DNA from: Ariolimax columbianus
Lineage: Eukaryota; Mollusca; Gastropoda; Stylommatophora; Arionidae
Assembly (NCBI GenBank): GCA_036924085.1
Contig: JAVGWX010000014.1
Coordinates: 37,343,056 to 37,407,055, forward strand
DNA: 64,000 nucleotides
Direction of reading: 5' to 3'
Shown in pieces: positions 1-11,199 of the stretch; within the stretch, counting starts at the first letter, position 1; every line of letters begins with the position of its first letter. Made by a program: the position numbers and the translations under genes. The notes beneath the pieces are model-generated. The model saw nothing but the letters and a program-made list of their open reading frames with translations, did no database searches and was not told the DNA's origin.

Positions 1-2207
1 GATAAGTTGTGGGGCAGGGACAGCGATAGAGAGAGAGGACTGATAAGTTGTGGGGCATGGACAGCGATAGAGAGAGAGGACTGATAAGTTGTGGGGCAGG
101 GACAGCGATAGAGAGAGAGAGAGGACTGATAAGTTGTGGGGCAGGGACAGCGATAGAGAGAGAGAGAGAGGACTGATAAGTTGTGGGGCAGGGACAGCGA
201 TAGAGAGAGAGAGAGGACTGATAAGTTGTGGGGCAGGGACAGCGATAGAGAGAGAGAGAGAGGACTGATAAGTTGTGGGGCAGGGACAGCGATACAGAGA
301 GAGAGAGAGAGAGAGAGGACTGATAAGTTGTGGGGCAGGGACAGCGATAGAGAGAGAGAGAGAGGACTGATAAGTTGTGGGGCAGGGACAGCGATAGAGA
401 GAGAGAGAGAGGACTGATAAGTTGTGGGGCAGGGACAGCGATAGAGAGAGAGGACTGATAAGTTGTGGGACAGGGACAGCGATAGAGAGAGAGAGAGAGA
501 GAGAGGACTGATAAGTTGTGGGGCAGGGACAGCGATAGAGAGAGAGAGAGAGGACTGATAAGTTGTGGGGCAGGGACAGCGATAGAGAGAGAGGACTGAT
601 AAGTTGTGGGGCAGGGACAGCGATAGAGAGAGAGGACTGATAAGTTGTGGGGCAGGGACAGAGATAGAGAGAGAGAGAGAGAGGACTGATAAGTTGTGGG
701 GCAGGGACAGCGATAGAGAGAGAGAGAGAGAGGACTGATAAGTAGTGGGGCAGGGACAGAGAGAGAGAGAGAAAGAGGACTGTTAAGTTGTGGGGCAGGG
801 TCAGAATAGAGAGAGAGAGAAAGAGAGGACTGATAAGTTGTGGGGCAGGGACAGAATAGAGAGAGAGAGACAGAGAGAGAAAGAGGACTGTTAAGTTGTG
901 GGGCAGGGACGACGATAGAGAGAGAGAGAGAAAGAGGACTTGTAAGTAGTGGGGCAGGGACAGAGAGGGACGAGAAAGAGAGGACTGATAAGTTGTGGGG
1001 CAGGGACAGAGAGAGAGAGAGAGAGAGGACGATAAGTTGTGGGGCAGGGACAGAGAGAGAGATGACTGTTAAGTTGTGGGGCAGGGACAGAGAGAGAGAG
1101 ATGACTGTTAAGTTGTGTGACAGGGACAGAGAGAGAGAGAGAGAGAGGACTGTTAAGTTGTTTGGCAGGAACAGAGAGAGAGAGAGAGAGAACTGATAAG
1201 TTGTGGGGCAGGGACAGAATAGAGAGAGAGAGAGAGAGGACTGATAAGTTTTGGGGCAGGGACGACGATAGAGAGAAGGAGAGAGAGAAAGAGAGGACTG
1301 ATAAGTTGTGGGGCAGGGACAGAATAGAGAGAGAGAGAGAGAAAGAGGACTGTTAAGTAGTGGGGCAGGGACAGAGAGGGACGAGAAAGAGAGGACTGAT
1401 AAGTTGTGGGGCAGAGACAGCGATAGAGAGAGAGGACTGATAAGTTGTGGGGCAGGGACAGCGATAGAGAGAGAGAGAGAGAGAGGACTGATAAGTTGTG
1501 GGGCAGGGACAGCGATAGAGAGAGAGAGGACTGATAAGTTGTGGGGCAGGGACAGAGAGAGAGAAAGAGGACTGTTAAGTTGTGGGGCAGGGTCAGAATA
1601 GAGAGAGAGAGAAAGAGAGGACTGATAAGTTGTGGGGCAGGGACAGAATAGAGAGAGAGAGAGACAGAGAGAGAAAGAGGACTGTTAAGTTGTGGGACAG
1701 GGCCGACGATAGAGAGAGGGAGAGAGAGAGAGAGAAAGACAGGACTTGTAAGTAGTGGGGCAGGGACAGAGAGGGACGAGAAAGAGAGGACTGATAAGTT
1801 GTGGGGCAGGGACAGAGAGGGACGAGAAAGAGAGGACTGATAAGTTGTGGGGCAGGGACAGCGATAGAGAGAGAGAGAGAGGGAGAGAGAGAAAGAGAGG
1901 ACTGATAGATTGTGGGGCAGGGACAGAGAGAGAGAGAGAGAGAAAGAGAGGACTGTTAAGTTGTGGGACAGAGAGAGAGAGAGAAAGAGAGGACTTAAGT
2001 TGTGGGACAGAGAGAGAGAGAGAGAAAGAGAGGACTGATATATTGTGGGGCAGGGACAGAGAGAGAGAGAGATAAAGAGAGGACTGTTAAGTTGTGGGGC
2101 AGGGACAGAGAGAGAGAAAGAGGACTGTTAAGTTGTGGGGCAGGGTCAGAGAGAGAGAGAGAGAAAGAGAGGACTGATAAGTTGTGGGGCAGGGACAGAA
2201 TAGAGAT

Positions 2208-2243
<36 letters not shown>

Positions 2244-2806
2244 GACTGTTAAGTTGTGGGGCAGGGACGACGATAGAGAGAAAGAGAGGACTGTTAAGTA
2301 GTGGGGCAGGGACAGAGAGAGAGAGAAAGAGAGGACTGTTAAGTTGTGGGGCAGAGACGGCGATGGAGAGAGAGGACTGATACGTTGTGGGGCAGGGACA
2401 GCGATATAGAGAGAGGACTGATAAGTTGTGGGGCAGGGACAGCGATAGAGAGAGAGAGAGAGGACTGATAAGTTGTGGGGCAGGGACAGCGATAGAGAGA
2501 GAGAGAGAGAGAGGACTGATAAGTTGTGGGGCAGGGACAGCGATAGAGAGAGAGGACTGATAAGTTGTGGGGCAGGGACAACGATAGAGAGAGAGAGAGA
2601 GGACTGATAAGTTGTGGGGCAGGGACAGCGATAGAGAGAGAGAGAGGACTGATAAGTTGTGGGGCAGGGACAGCGATAGAGAGAGAGGACTGATAAGTTG
2701 TGGGGCAGGGACAGTGATAGAGAGAGAGGACTGATAAGTTGTGGGGCAGGGACAGCGATAGAGAGAGAGAGAGAGGACTGATAAGTTGTGGGGCAGGGAC
2801 AGCGAT

Positions 2807-2838
<32 letters not shown>

Positions 2839-3185
2839 TAAGTTGTGGGGCAGGGACAGCGATAGAGAGAGAGAGAGAGAGAGGACTGATAAGTTGTGGG
2901 GCAGGGACAGCGATAGAGAGAGAGAGAGAGAGAGAGAGGACTGATAAGTTGTGGGGCAGGGACAGCGATAGAGAGAGAGAGAGAGAGAGGACTGATAAGT
3001 TGTGAGGCAGGGACAGCGATAGAGAGAGAGAGAGGACTGATAAGTTGTGGGGCAGGGACAGCGATAGAGAGAGAGGACTGATAAGTTGTGGGGCAGGGTC
3101 AGTGATAGAGAGAGAGAGAGGACTGATAAGTTGTGGGGCAGGGACAGCGATAGAGAGAGAGAGAGAGGACTGATAAGTTGTGGGG
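1..3185. repeat. purine-rich minisatellite, unit about 37-60 bp, truncated by window start
   Basis: Roughly 70 head-to-tail units share the core GATAAGTTGTGGGGCAGGGA followed by a GA dinucleotide run of variable length, which accounts for the length variation. Units in about 1-740 and 2390-3185 mostly carry CAGCGATAG after the core. Units in about 750-2340 mix CAGAATAG, CAGAGAG and ACGACGATAG variants and often read TGTTAAG instead of TGATAAG. The plus strand is almost purely G and A over long stretches. Long Arg-Glu reading frames here are by-products of the GA runs and are not genes. The array probably continues left of the window. Confidence 0.97.
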
Positions 3186-3204
3186 TCTGTTAATTCTCTA
3201 CTTG

Positions 3205-3290
3205 AGCGTATGAGAAACAGAGCGGTAAAGGCCTTGTTTTTCTACACAAAGGTAGTAGGTTCGAGCCTGGCTCTCGAAGGGCGCCAGTTG
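3205..3290 (+). mobile_element. possible tRNA-derived SINE head
   Basis: A B-box-like GGTTCGAGCCT sits about 40 bases after an A-box-like AGAGCGGTAAAGG, the spacing expected of an internal RNA polymerase III promoter. It abuts the end of the minisatellite. No second copy was found in the window, so the assignment is weak. Confidence 0.35.
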
Positions 3291-3332
3291 TGAATGGGTA
3301 ACCATGTTTACAGCACGGGCGAGCCTCTAAAG

Positions 3333-3400
3333 CAGGGCTCTTCAGTCCGTTTTATATATGGCTTCCACTTTTGTCACTTTCAGAGGGTCAATTTCCCTAA
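3333..3400 (+). mobile_element. hAT-like element, left end fragment
   Basis: It starts CAGGGCTCTTCAGTCCG and stays similar for about 65 bases to the left end of the outer hAT element at 58236. No matching right end was found nearby, so this is a truncated or much-diverged copy. Confidence 0.5.
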
Positions 3401-4957
3401 ACGACAACTCAAATGGAAACAATACTTTTTTTTAAACATGACGTATGACAGCGAGGTTCGGTAACATGGTTGGTCGTCATTACAATGGCAACAACAACAT
3501 TAGCTGAAAAATGACTAGTATAACATGGGAAACACGGCCATCTATCCTCCAGACATCAGCAATCGACACGTGTCTCTCAGCAGCGTAATAGGTCGCTCCA
3601 GTCTGCAGGAACTCTGCCCACGCAAAACGCATTGTTATAGCAAGAGGCATGGCTGCTGGCACTTAACGAGAGAAACAGGAAAACGGCCCTAGACACCCAA
3701 TGTTTGGACACCAGGAGCAGATCACTCAAATCCAGACATTGTTTAAATCAACAAAACACACAGTCAAGGCCTGAAAGTCGTCGAACTGAATTATGGCACG
3801 AAATGATACAGGGCCCAGGGATCGAGCTTCAGGAGGAACCTGCCCTTGAACATCACTTACCCTACCCACTTTAGAAGACGATAAATAGACTTCGAACTGG
3901 CGTATTACGGTGTAGGAGGAACATGAAAAGAGATGGGGTCTCTCGGGGGGCGATACATGTTACTGCGGTGTGGTACAAGATGACGTGTCACAACCTTCCA
4001 GATACATGTGACCAGAGCGACATGCTGAAGGCGAATGACAGGGCAACTCAAGTCGTTGAGCGCTGGATGAACGCTATATGACGTGGTGCTTGGAAAGATC
4101 TTCCGAGACCAGGTCAGGCGCATGTTGTTGCGTTAACTCACGTCCTTCTTTAAAAATTGTTGTCCAGTTTTTCACTGCTGCGTTTGGCACACTTTTGTCA
4201 CCAAACACTGCCTGCATTCTGCGATGAATGTAAACTGGTCGTCATCCTTCAGCTGTTATAAACCTAATCACCGCTCGATGATCACCTCTGGACGCATTCC
4301 GTATCTCACCCGCCCTGTTTTCAACTGTCTGCTGATGAAACTATGCGTCGGAGGATAATGAAATATTGCAAACGTGACGGTTGGTATGTGCTGTTTACCA
4401 GAAGTGATGTCATCATGCGCATCGTACGTATGTTCACTTGTTGCAGTTTGGTCCGTTTTCATTTGAACATGCCTCCTATTTAAAATAGACGTATGCGTAC
4501 ATACAAACAAATATACATACATCGCCGAATAAATACAATAATTCGAAAGAGATACACACAAAAAAGAGTCCGAATAGAAAAGAGAGGAAGTGAGAGTATG
4601 CAATGTATTCAACCCATGAGAATTAAGGCATACCATAAGGAATGTTAAACAACTCTCAGGCTCGAACTGGTGTCAATCATCAGAGAAGCAGGAGACTCCG
4701 ATTGATACAATTGAAGCTGAACTTTCCTGCTGTTATCCTTAGTGAAATCTCATGATTTATTCATATAAATACTTGAAACGTGTTGATTACCTGGCCACAA
4801 TTAGTTAGAAAGATCAACCTTAAATCACGGAAGCCCATAAATAAATGACATTAAATCAATCCCATGACAATAATATGAAACTCGCAGCTTAAAAAATAAA
4901 GACGTTGACAGAAAGGACGCATGAATAATTATGAGAATAATTAATATATATATAAAT
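3400..4957. other. no gene recognised
   Basis: Unique-looking sequence with only short reading frames that resemble nothing I know. A GCTCGAACTGG stretch near 4660 resembles a reversed B box but has no convincing partner. Confidence 0.5.
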
Positions 4958-5040
4958 CAGCGGCTCACAACTTTTTGTAGGCTGCGGTCCTGTTAACATA
5001 CACTTTGCCCTCATGGTCCTGTGGCAGGCACTGCCGGTGC
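4958..5040 (+). mobile_element. hAT-like terminal sequence
   Basis: CAGCGGCTCACAACTTTTTG followed by GTAGGCTGCGG resembles the common hAT terminal pattern CAGTGGTTCTCAACCTTTT. No opposite end was located. Confidence 0.4.
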
Positions 5041-5099
5041 CATCTATTTTATTTTTTTGTTGGTTATAAATAATGTGGACTGGCTGGCTTTAACATCAG

Positions 5100-5205
5100 T
5101 CAGATATCAAATTGCATCTAGGCCGACTGCAGCTATTCGATAATGGGAATCGAACCTGTACCTATATCGTGAGAATTGAGGGCTCTGCAACTATTAGAAA
5201 TGGTG
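5100..5205 (-). mobile_element. possible tRNA-like SINE head (minus strand)
   Basis: On the minus strand AGGTTCGATTCCCAT (plus 5137-5152) is a good B box, preceded at tRNA spacing by AGTTGCAGAGCCCTC, which could hold an A box. No acceptor stem pairing is evident. Confidence 0.35.
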
Positions 5206-5249
5206 ACAGAAGCCAAATGTAAAATACGATTTTATTTATATATATATAT

Positions 5250-5620
5250 CTTAGTTGTTAGTCGACCCGTACTTCTACGTGGGCTGATGTCCCTGTACAT
5301 GTCCCAGTTCTGGTATGAGCTGGATGTAGCCGGGAGAAGGGTTTCCTGGTTAGCGGGCTAGGCTCGTGCAGCTTAAAACTCATAATATGCCGCTGCGTTG
5401 GAACAAGCGCTTACGGTGAGTGGTTAACTGGTAATTGAGTCCATCTCAATAGACTCAAACACTAGAGCAAAGTAGACCCGCAGCCGTTAGGCGCCATCTA
5501 TGCTGTTGCAAACAAACCACCTAACCATGGCCGGTGTTATGCCATGTTACACAGTTAGTCGCCTCTTACAACATGCTCTCTGTGAGTCAGTGGTGCTATT
5601 CTTGTCCTTAGCATACACAG
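5250..5620 (+). mobile_element. dispersed repeat family C, copy 1
   Basis: A segment of about 365 bp that recurs in inverted orientation at 42430-42791. Shared blocks include the stretch around GCTGGATGTAGCCGGGAG and the 3' block around GGTGTTATGCCATGT. The 3' end runs into an AT microsatellite. No coding potential is seen; it is probably a SINE or MITE. Copy 2 shows the likely boundaries. Confidence 0.75.
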
Positions 5621-5716
<96 letters not shown>

Positions 5717-5745
5717 AGAGAGAAAGAGGGGGAGGGGGGGGGGGT
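5620..5745. repeat. compound microsatellite (AT)n-(GA)n-(G)n
   Basis: About 70 bases of AT alternation pass into GA repeats and then a G run of about 11-12, directly after the 3' end of family C copy 1. Confidence 0.95.
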
Positions 5746-5899
5746 GTTGGCGGGGATACATAATTTCGGTAGACTTGGCACATAGAAGAAGTTGTTAGCA
5801 GGCATAGAGTGTTATAGTAAACGTGCCAAAGATGAATGTGTTTGTAAAGTGTTACGGTAAATGTCCCACAGAAAAAGGCGTGAGACTGAAGATACACCA

Positions 5900-6135
5900 C
5901 AGTGAATGAGCTGACATCAGCCAGCGACTCATGGTTGGATTCTTGCCTCGGGTCAGCGAACCATAGCTGATCAAGACATCATTTCGCCTCCAAGCGATGG
6001 CCCTGGAAACAGATTGCACTAGTGTAGTTTGGCTATGAGAATATGCCAAAAAAACCAGTTAACCGAATGTGCTGGGCGGTAAGGTTAGGCTTCGTTGTAA
6101 ACAACGACACAACGCCCATTTCAGGACGAACAAGA
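5900..6135 (+). mobile_element. family B SINE-like copy (diverged)
   Basis: It contains family B blocks in order: CAGCGACTCATGG, CTCGGGTCAGCGAACC, CGCCTCCAAGCG, GGCCCTGGAAACAGA and, near the 3' end, CAACGCCCATTTCAGGACGAA. Oriented with the 3' tail to the right. The middle portion is shortened. Confidence 0.65.
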
Positions 6136-6143
6136 ATATTTTT

Positions 6144-7010
6144 GGTACGATTAAAGTGTTATGGCAAACGACCCATAGAATAAGTTGTTGGTACGATTAA
6201 AGTGTTATGGCAAACGACCCATAGAATAAGTTGTTGGTACGATTAAAGTGTTATGGCAAACGACCCATAGAATAAGTTGTTGGTACGATGAAAGTGTTAT
6301 GGCAAACGACCCATAGAATAAGTTGTTGGTACGATTAAAGTGTTATGGCAAACGACCCATAGAATAAGTTGTTGGTACGATTAAAGTGTTATGGCAAACG
6401 ACCCATAGAATGAGTTGTTGGTACGATTAAAGTGTTATGGCAAACGACCCATAGAATAAGTTGTTGGTACGATTAAAGTGTTATGGCAAACGACCCATAG
6501 AATGAGTTGTTGGTACGATTAAAGTGTTATGGCAAACGACCCATAGAATGAGTTGTTGGTACGATTAAAGTGTTATGGCAAACGACCCATAGAATGAGTT
6601 GTTGGTACGATTAAAGTGTTATGGCAAACGACCCATAGAATGAGTTGTTGGTACGATTAAAGTGTTATGGCAAACGACCCATAGAATAAGTTGTTGGTAC
6701 GATTAAAGTGTTATGGCAAACGACCCATAGAATAAGTTGTTGGTACGATTAAAGTGTTATGGCAAACGACCCATAGAATAAGTTGTTGGTACGATTAAAG
6801 TGTTATGGCAAACGACCCATAGAATGAGTTGTTGGTAGGAACAGTGTTATGGTAAACGACCCATAGAATAAGTTGTTGGTACGATTAAAGTGTTATGGCA
6901 AACGACCCATATAATAAGTTGTTGGTAGAAACAAAGTGTTATGGTAAACGACCCATAGAATAAGTTGTTGGTAGGAATAAAGTGTTATAGGAAACAATCC
7001 ATAGGAGGTG
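6144..7010. repeat. 46-bp tandem array, about 18 copies
   Basis: The period is exactly 46 bp (for example starts at 6144 and 6190). The unit contains GGTACGATTAAAGTGTTATG and CAAACGACCCATAGAATAAG. Most copies are nearly identical. The last three or four from about 6830 have diverged and shifted. Degenerate relatives at about 5765-5880 suggest an older array on the left. Confidence 0.97.
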
Positions 7011-7014
7011 TTTG

Positions 7015-8150
7015 TGAGAACAAAATCTGTTAGATCCCTGTTTGTTTTTTTCTAATGCGGTGGGTTACCAGTTTCCCTACTCTCCGTCTTGATTTTTCTA
7101 GCAGTGAAAATGTGTCTGTGTAAAGCTGATTAGACTGGAGCTTATCAAAATTGAGGAGTGAACCTTGCCCCTTTGTGTTGATAGGCAGTCGTCCTATCAC
7201 CCTGGTCACAATCCAGGATAACTACAAATTGCCGGACTGATTTTTATTCCCGATGTGAGGTGAAGTGCTTAAGTCTTGCTTGGGTCATACTTGGTCCCGG
7301 CATGTCCCAATGCACCCAGTTTTAAACGGGTACGGTTGTTACATTTATGGACAAGACAGCGAGATAAGAAACTTATAAACCTCAAATAGGAACTAATGCT
7401 AACGACAAGGTCAGATGAAACACATTGACCAAGACACAACATCACGTTCTCGCTGTGTCCTTGGAAACATGCTTCATTACAAAAGCCTGGTCAACAAGGT
7501 GGGGATCAACACTGTGACCAAGACAAACTTGCAGACGCACGATGGAGGAAGAGCTGTGGGCATCGCTGACGTGGGGCACTACGCGAAAGGTTAACCAAGA
7601 CAGAAAGGCATGGAAAGTCCTTGTAGAAGCCACATGTGCCACCCACAGGGCATAAAGATAATTATATCTTTTAGGGAATCATAGATACATTTGTCTGCAG
7701 TGCAGTTTTAGTGCCGTTGGTTTTTACACGGTGAGGTTTCTAGCACCAGGCATAATCCTCCCCTATCACGACATTCTGGGAGAGGAACGATCATCCGAGT
7801 ATATATATCTTGCACACCCTGACATCAGTGTCAGGTTAAAGCATGGGCTTTTGGGGCTGCAACCCATAAGCTGCTGTCAGCTAGTGAGGTCTCAAAAGAC
7901 AAATCTAAATTTTCTGCAGTCTCATTTATTGTTTATAAATGTGCGTTGGAAACAATGGAAACTGGTTCATAGAACAAACTTCATTGCACATGGGCGTCCC
8001 CATATGTGCTTAATTCCTTTCATTGCTGAAAGTGCCGACCACAGAGCACGAACTCCAAAAGCTCTAGCAGCGACTCCAAAATTATCAGACTTTGTCAGGT
8101 ATGCCCATTTGAATCAACAGGTTGATCAATTGGAATCAACTCGGAGGATA
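7015..8150. other. no gene recognised; scattered repeat pieces
   Basis: The segment near 7460-7540 resembles 61300-61365, and GTGAGGTTTCTAGCACC near 7731 recurs in variant form near 10862 and 34062. These are dispersed repeats of unknown class. The 173-codon open frame at 7731-8252 does not look like a gene. Confidence 0.5.
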
Positions 8151-8420
8151 GCAGAACACCAAAGGATCTTCTCTATGGGGAATTACAGTTGGGGAAAAGG
8201 TCTCGAGGTCAGCCAGTACTTCGGTACAAGGATTTATGTAAGCGGGATATAATTATGCTGGCGTCGATTTGGAACGATGAGAACAAGATGTCATGGATCG
8301 TATTAAATGTAAGGGAAGGATTAGGCATGGAAAACAGGCAAAGGAGATACCGATTGCGGATAGATTAAGGACTCGACGTTTGAGAAGACACACCACACCA
8401 TGCGACGCCGGAAAACAATC
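8150..8420 (+). pseudogene. non-LTR retrotransposon C-terminal fragment
   Basis: In the frame giving LLYGELQLGKRSRGQP and then RYKDLCKRDI, this matches the tail of many animal LINE polyproteins (pattern PKQ-LYGEL-G-R-GG-RYKD). It is short, frameshifted and lacks reverse transcriptase. The clade cannot be assigned. Confidence 0.6.
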
Positions 8421-8859
8421 CTGACTTTCCTATCACACACTGTGCAAGACGCTTCTCTGCTCCGGTTTGTCTTAGTTACGAGTAACATTCCTTATCGTCA
8501 TGGACAATAGTTGCATCCCATTTTTTCTAAGCACAACTTACTATTCTCTGACAAGACGAACAAGAGCCAATGATGGGATAGTGAATTGGAAGAAGCGGTC
8601 ATACCATGAAAAATGAACATCAGGTCTGTCAAACTGAGTGGTAAGTGATCCCAACCTGGCACGTTGGGATTGTAAACTAAGATCACAGCCCTTACGCGAT
8701 GGAATCTTCCAAACATGTATGTTAAAGATATTACTGTGGTTATCTCACAATCTGTAGCCCTGGGGCACATACAATCTTAATCAGGCACTGCCATACATTC
8801 ACAACAGGCAAAGATCTAATGTGGAGTAGCTTTCTGTGCTTGAAAGAAAGCGCTGCTCT

Positions 8860-9470
8860 AGATTCAGAAAAAAAGACAGAATAGCCAGATTTGGGCAGTA
8901 TTTTTTCGGCAGACAAGATCGACAGGGAAATTGAGACTAGGTGTCTTAAAGCATCTGCGGTGACTTATCAGCTGTCCCCACTGCTTAGACACACGAACAT
9001 TAGTTTGGCAACAAAGCAACAGCTGATAAACAGTATATGTATGCCGACTCTGTGCTACCAGTGCCAAACATGGCCTCTGTCAAGGGCGAGCGAGAGCAGA
9101 ATTTGAACTTGTGAAATAAAGTGTTTGAGGAAAGTCATCGGTGTTACCAGAAGAGACAGAAAACAGAACGACGACATTCGAAGTATGGTCGGCACTACGT
9201 CTTCTATCGAATACATTTCCAGGCAGAACATAAATTGGTTTGGTCATCTCACGAGAATGCACCTTTATCATCTTCCACTGATCGCTTACAACACTAGCAA
9301 ATCTGGCTACAGGACAAGGGGGCGGCCGCAAGATAGGTGGATAGATGACAGAGTGGTTGTGCAGCGACAAGGGCTCACATTGACCGACATGACGCACTTG
9401 GCGCAGGATAGACTACTTAAGCTCCCCACGACGCTGAACGGCACAAGTGGAAAGACAACTAACTAACTAG
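8860..9470 (+). pseudogene. non-LTR retrotransposon C-terminal region (RTE-like signature)
   Basis: Two frames read in succession as the end of a LINE polyprotein: YQLSPLLRHTNISLATKQQL, LCYQCQTWPLS, then after a frameshift VIGVTRRDRKQNDDIRSMVG, WFGHLTRM and RGRPQDRWIDD. This order is common in RTE-type and related elements. A diverged second copy is at 26430-26990. The frame break makes it a pseudogene. Confidence 0.75.
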
Positions 9471-9479
9471 GTTGTCCAT

Positions 9480-9765
9480 AGATCAGAAGGCTTTAGAGTA
9501 ATCATCATCCTTAATGCCCACAGCTCCCTTTGGGACATCGGCCAGCAGGTTTGGTCTTGAGCTTCCCTTCATGCATCTCTCTAGTTGAGGTCCAGGGACC
9601 AAAGTTCTTTTTTCAGTCTCTTCTCCTAGTGTCTTGATCTACCTTTCTTCCTCTTCCCCTGTGGATTCCATATCAAGGCCTGTCTGGCCACATTTGGTAG
9701 TGATTTCCATAGCATGTTCTATCTAACCCAATTATGCCCATTATCCTTTGCAGGCATCTGTCAAT
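9480..9765 (-). pseudogene. LINE C-terminal fragment (minus)
   Basis: On the minus strand it reads ALIWNPQGKRKKGRSRH and later KKELWSLDLN and a W-containing tail. This resembles the typical LINE ending PQGKRKRGRPK-TWRR-E-E. Stops interrupt the frame. Similar pieces lie at 31220-31340 and 31970-32310, also minus. Confidence 0.65.
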
Positions 9766-9933
9766 GAAGGACTAGAGTCTCTGTTGTTTGGTCTTAATCG
9801 TTCTCCCTGTCTCCGCTCCCTACAGAAACACCAACCTGACACTGATGTTGCATTTTTAATTTTGGTGTGAATTCTGATTTCCCTGGATGTAAACTTAGCA
9901 TTAGTCTTCATTTCCCCGAACTTCCATATATTA

Positions 9934-10130
9934 GGAGCGCGTGGCCAAATGGTTTCGAGGCCTGCCTGCCAACAAGGAGGGCAGCGGTTCGAATCCCCAG
10001 TATGGCATATGTTGTTTTTCTGTTAGGTGAAATAAACAAACATAGCCAGCACACGACATGGTGACAGCAGTAGCGAAGTGGTCTGTAGTCCTCAGCCTTC
10101 AAAACCCCTGGACTACCCCAGCAATGGGAA
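9934..10130 (+). mobile_element. tRNA-derived SINE, copy 1
   Basis: The head has an A-box-like GTGGCCAAATGGTTTCGAGG and a perfect B box GGTTCGAATCC about 50 bases later. A tRNA-unrelated body follows, ending near CCCAGCAATGGGAAAAA. A second copy in opposite orientation (29821-30013) shares head and body, which shows this is a dispersed SINE and not a functional tRNA gene. Confidence 0.85.
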
Positions 10131-10134
10131 AAAT

Positions 10135-10600
10135 GTTGTATGACAGTTTTTAAAATTATTATTTAGTAGCGGAAACGCTATCCAAGCCATTACATCCGCC
10201 TCTGTGTTCCCAGAAGTAGCAATGCTGCTGCACAAATATTCGAAGATAACCGTTTCCAGTGCCTGACCTCCAAACATGACTGGCTAGGTTTTCTTCGTGT
10301 TAATATTTAGTCCAAGTTTTGCTGAATTCTTTTCACCTTGGTGTACTATCACATTGGTGTAATATCAGGGTTGAAATAGGGGCCTTTATAATGAAATGAA
10401 AACGTTGTTTTAAAGAGCACATATATGTGCAAACGCATAAATTAACTGGTGGTACAAACTCAGATCAAAGGCAAACAGGTTTATAACGGCAATTCATTCA
10501 CCAATGTGACACACACGGACACCACTGCAGCCAGTCCCTTTTAAAGTAAGCCTTGTTTTAAAACATTTGTAATCAATCACCTTTTCGTTCTAATGTGAAG
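10135..10600. other. no gene recognised
   Basis: No reading frame or repeat I can assign. Confidence 0.5.
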
Positions 10601-10800
10601 CGCAGGTTGTAACTGCAGTAGGTATCTTTAACTGCAGAAGACGGATGTGTCGGACCAAAAGGTGCAAATATTGCAGTCAAGCAGTAAACTAGTGACACAA
10701 CACATTCTGTTCTCCGGAGTACATCCTGCTACTTACAAAACCCTGTTCAGGGCATGGTAGCAGGGGATTGAGAACGAACGCAGAAGAAGGTATCTTTACA
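10600..10800 (+). mobile_element. family B SINE-like copy, 3' half
   Basis: It carries GGATGTGTCGGACCAAAAGG, a CAAGCAGTAAACTAGTGACA variant, then TTGAGAACGAACGCAGAAGA at the tail. This is the longer 3' variant also seen at 17770-18075, 19740-19880 and 53109-53465. Confidence 0.75.
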
Positions 10801-10946
10801 GGAAGCCCGTATCTGAGCTTTAGCAGCGGATGATTATAATGGCAAAGTTTTTTTTACATTATGAGGTTGCTAGCCCTAAACACAATCCTCTTTAGTCATG
10901 TTATACAACATGATAGGAAGATGACAGTGGCCCTATTCTTTATTCT

Positions 10947-10964
10947 CCCCCCCCCCCCCCCCCC
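10947..10964. repeat. poly(C) tract, 18 C
   Basis: An uninterrupted run of 18 C followed by a short GCC-rich stretch. Confidence 0.97.
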
Positions 10965-10999
10965 GCCGCCGCCACGGTAGCCACCCGAAAGAAAGACAA

Positions 11000-11195
11000 G
11001 CAAGTGTTTTTTTAGTCAAAGAGTGGTGAATGCTTGGAATGCATTGCACCAGGTAGTAGTAGAGGCAGGGACAATTAATGCATTTAAGAATAGATTGGAT
11101 TCGCACAGCTTTTAGAGCAAGGAAATGTAAATGAAACTGGTTGTATACAGACTCTGCAGTCTTCTAAACCAGTATAAAGACGTTAAGTTAAATTG
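11000..11195 (+). mobile_element. CR1-like LINE 3' end
   Basis: The last coding segment reads FFSQRVVNAWNALHQVVVEA, then a short 3' UTR with the hairpin at 11136-11173 and a GTTAAGTTAA tail. The same 3' end occurs at 25185-25380 and 62335-62530. Strongly 5'-truncated. Confidence 0.8.
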
Positions 11196-11199
11196 TGGG

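Noticed and set aside
181..3005. Long Arg-Glu and Leu-Ser open frames in the first 3 kb
   Set aside because: They are translations of GA/TC repeats and change frame with repeat length; no gene signals.
5555..5900. Frames rich in Tyr-Ile and Ser-Leu around the AT microsatellite
   Set aside because: Direct translations of AT and GA repeats.
6144..7010. Regular direct repeats that might suggest a CRISPR array (also 27148-27706 and 41742-42422)
   Set aside because: Units are contiguous without variable spacers, there are no cas genes, and the surrounding DNA is animal.
7731..8252. 173-codon open frame as a gene
   Set aside because: Only its last part overlaps recognisable LINE sequence, and that LINE reads in a different frame; the rest resembles dispersed repeat.
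9934..10010. A tRNA gene
   Set aside because: A and B boxes are present, but no acceptor stem pairs and the sequence continues into a body shared with 29821-30013; it is a SINE head.
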